Shown: piece after piece, positions 45,418 through 46,531 of the stretch
How positions within the stretch are numbered: the stretch's first letter is position 1
Layout: each line of letters opens with the position of its first letter
Assembly: GCF_002252755.1 (NCBI RefSeq)
Contig: NZ_NHOY01000061.1
Location: 1-46,531 of the forward strand
Length of the DNA stretch: 46,531 nt
Direction: 5' to 3'
DNA from: Halorubrum sp. Hd13
GTDB lineage: Archaea; Halobacteriota; Halobacteria; Halobacteriales; Haloferacaceae
Made by a program: the position numbers and the translations under genes
Notes under the pieces: generated by a model
The model's database searches: none
The model's input: only the letters and a program-made list of their open reading frames with translations
What the model was told of the DNA's origin: nothing

Positions 45418-46531
45418 ATGCCATCCGACGAGGACCAGCCCGACCGCGAGTTCCGCACCCGAAGCGTCCACGCCGGCTCCGACCCGGACCCGGCGACCGG
45501 CGCCCGGGCCACGCCCATCTACCAGACGACGTCCTACGAGTTCGAGGACGCCGACCACGCCGCCCGGCTGTTCGCGCTGGAGGAGGCCGGCAACGTCTAC
45601 TCCCGGATCATGAACCCGACGAACGGCGCCCTCGAAGAGCGGCTCGCCTCCCTGGAGAACGGCGTCGGCGCGATCGCCACCGCTTCCGGGATGGCGTCGC
45701 TCGACCTGGCGACGTTCATGCTCGCGTCCGCGGGCGACAACATCGTCTCCTCGTCGGCGCTGTACGGCGGCACCTACACCTACCTCACCCACTCCGTCGA
45801 GCGGCGCGGGGTCTCGACGCGGTTCGTCGACCCGCTCGACTACGAGGGATACGCCGACGCCATCGACGAGGACACCGCCTACGTCCACATCGAAACCATC
45901 GGGAACCCCGCCCTCGTCACGCCGGACATCCAGCGGATCGCCGACATCGCCCACGAGCACGGCGCCCCGCTGTTCGTCGACAACACGTTCGCGACGCCGT
46001 CCCTCTGCCGCCCGCTCGACCACGGCGCTGACCTCGTCTGGGAGTCGACGACGAAGTGGCTCACCGGCAACGGCACCACCGTCGGCGGCGTCCTCGTCGA
46101 CGGCGGCTCCTTCCCGTGGGGCGAGTACCCCGAGAAGTTCCCGGAGATCGCGCAGGACAACCCCGCGTACCACGGGATCAACTACGTCGACGCGTTCGGC
46201 GAGGCGGCGTTCACCTTCGCGGCGGTCACCCGCGGGCTGCGCGACTTGGGGAACCAGCAGTCGCCGTTCGACGCGTGGAACACGCTCCAGCAGACGGAGT
46301 CGCTTCCCCTCCGAATGGACCGCCACTGCGAGAACGCCGGCATCGTCGCGGAGTACCTCGACGAGCACGGGGACGTGGCGTGGGTGAACTACCCCGGACT
46401 GGAGAGCCACGAGACCCACGCGGAGGCGAGCGAGTACTTGGAGGGCGGCTACGGCGGCATGATCACCTTCGGGCTGGAGGGCGGCTACGAGGCCGCGAAG
46501 GGCACCGTCGAGAACGCCGACCTCGCGTCGC
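45418..46531 (+). CDS. metY: O-acetylhomoserine sulfhydrylase / cystathionine synthase family enzyme (3' end outside window)
   Basis: Cys/Met metabolism PLP enzyme; 371 residues are present. FRTRSVHAGSDPDPATGAR at 12-30 and PIYQTTSYEF at 33-42 are family N-terminal blocks. YSRIMNPTNGALEERLASLE is at 61-80, FVDNTFATPSLCRP at 186-199 and the PLP lysine K213 in ESTTKWLTGNGT. The early block HAGSDPDPATGARATP and the long NPAYHGINYVDAFGEAAFTF insertion favour the O-acetylhomoserine (thiol)-lyase group over cystathionine gamma-synthase. It would use sulfide to make homocysteine; a metX partner is expected downstream, outside the window. Confidence 0.92.
   Translation, partial: MPSDEDQPDREFRTRSVHAGSDPDPATGARATPIYQTTSYEFEDADHAARLFALEEAGNVYSRIMNPTNGALEERLASLENGVGAIATASGMASLDLATFMLASAGDNIVSSSALYGGTYTYLTHSVERRGVSTRFVDPLDYEGYADAIDEDTAYVHIETIGNPALVTPDIQRIADIAHEHGAPLFVDNTFATPSLCRPLDHGADLVWESTTKWLTGNGTTVGGVLVDGGSFPWGEYPEKFPEIAQDNPAYHGINYVDAFGEAAFTFAAVTRGLRDLGNQQSPFDAWNTLQQTESLPLRMDRHCENAGIVAEYLDEHGDVAWVNYPGLESHETHAEASEYLEGGYGGMITFGLEGGYEAAKGTVENADLAS

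Overview
The window looks like the chromosome of a high-GC haloarchaeon, most likely Halorubrum or a close relative. The evidence is very high G+C with GC-rich third codon positions, strongly acidic predicted proteins, archaeal informational genes (TATA-binding protein, RadA, Orc1/Cdc6, Trm-G10), a two-gene Tat translocase with a fused double TatC, and LysW-dependent arginine synthesis. Many genes have a TATA-like element 26-30 bases upstream of the first ATG or GTG, which implies leaderless or near-leaderless transcripts. I used this spacing to choose starts (radA, orc1/cdc6, lysW, tbp, the 55-residue DUF1931-like gene, the large repeat protein). No rRNA, tRNA, CRISPR array or insertion sequence was recognised.

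Layout. 1-6.7 kb: uvrA (3' end cut by the window edge) and the divergent pair tatCt/tatCo. 7.1-10.2 kb: a 1034-residue protein of nine H-type-lectin-like modules plus a predicted Cys-His-Asp hydrolase domain, isolated between long non-coding stretches. 10.7-20.0 kb: a complete arginine locus on the minus strand, argG-argH and, from its own promoter, lysW-argX-argC-argB-argD-argE(lysK)-argF. Most of its genes overlap by 1-4 bases; its carrier protein LysW lacks the usual zinc cysteines. 20.4-23.7 kb: hemL and an ammonium transporter fused to a PII domain, preceded by a possible leader peptide. 24.2-29.4 kb: radA, an ACT-domain regulator, a small membrane protein, a Rad3/XPD-type helicase and another small membrane protein. 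29.4-36.1 kb: tbp and trmG10 (divergent), orc1/cdc6, rpiA, a DUF1931-like small protein, larB, a zinc-ribbon miniprotein, a GIY-YIG protein and hisG. 36.2-36.5 kb: a very structured dispersed repeat. 36.6-40.6 kb: a membrane protein, uvrB, a lipoprotein and a membrane protein. 40.6-44.0 kb: a lower-GC island with class I ribonucleotide reductase nrdB-nrdA, flanked on both sides by decayed copies of the 3' end of the adjacent SPFH/stomatin gene. 44.0-46.5 kb: the SPFH gene and the start of an O-acetylhomoserine sulfhydrylase gene.

Themes. DNA maintenance genes are frequent (uvrA, uvrB, radA, rad3-like, orc1/cdc6, nrdAB, GIY-YIG). The radA and orc1/cdc6 promoters share a 15-base element at nearly the same distance from the start codon, which suggests co-regulation. 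The most unusual parts are the lectin-repeat/hydrolase protein, the nrd island bounded by SPFH-tail duplications, the cysteine-free LysW, and the hairpin-rich repeat at 36.2-36.4 kb.
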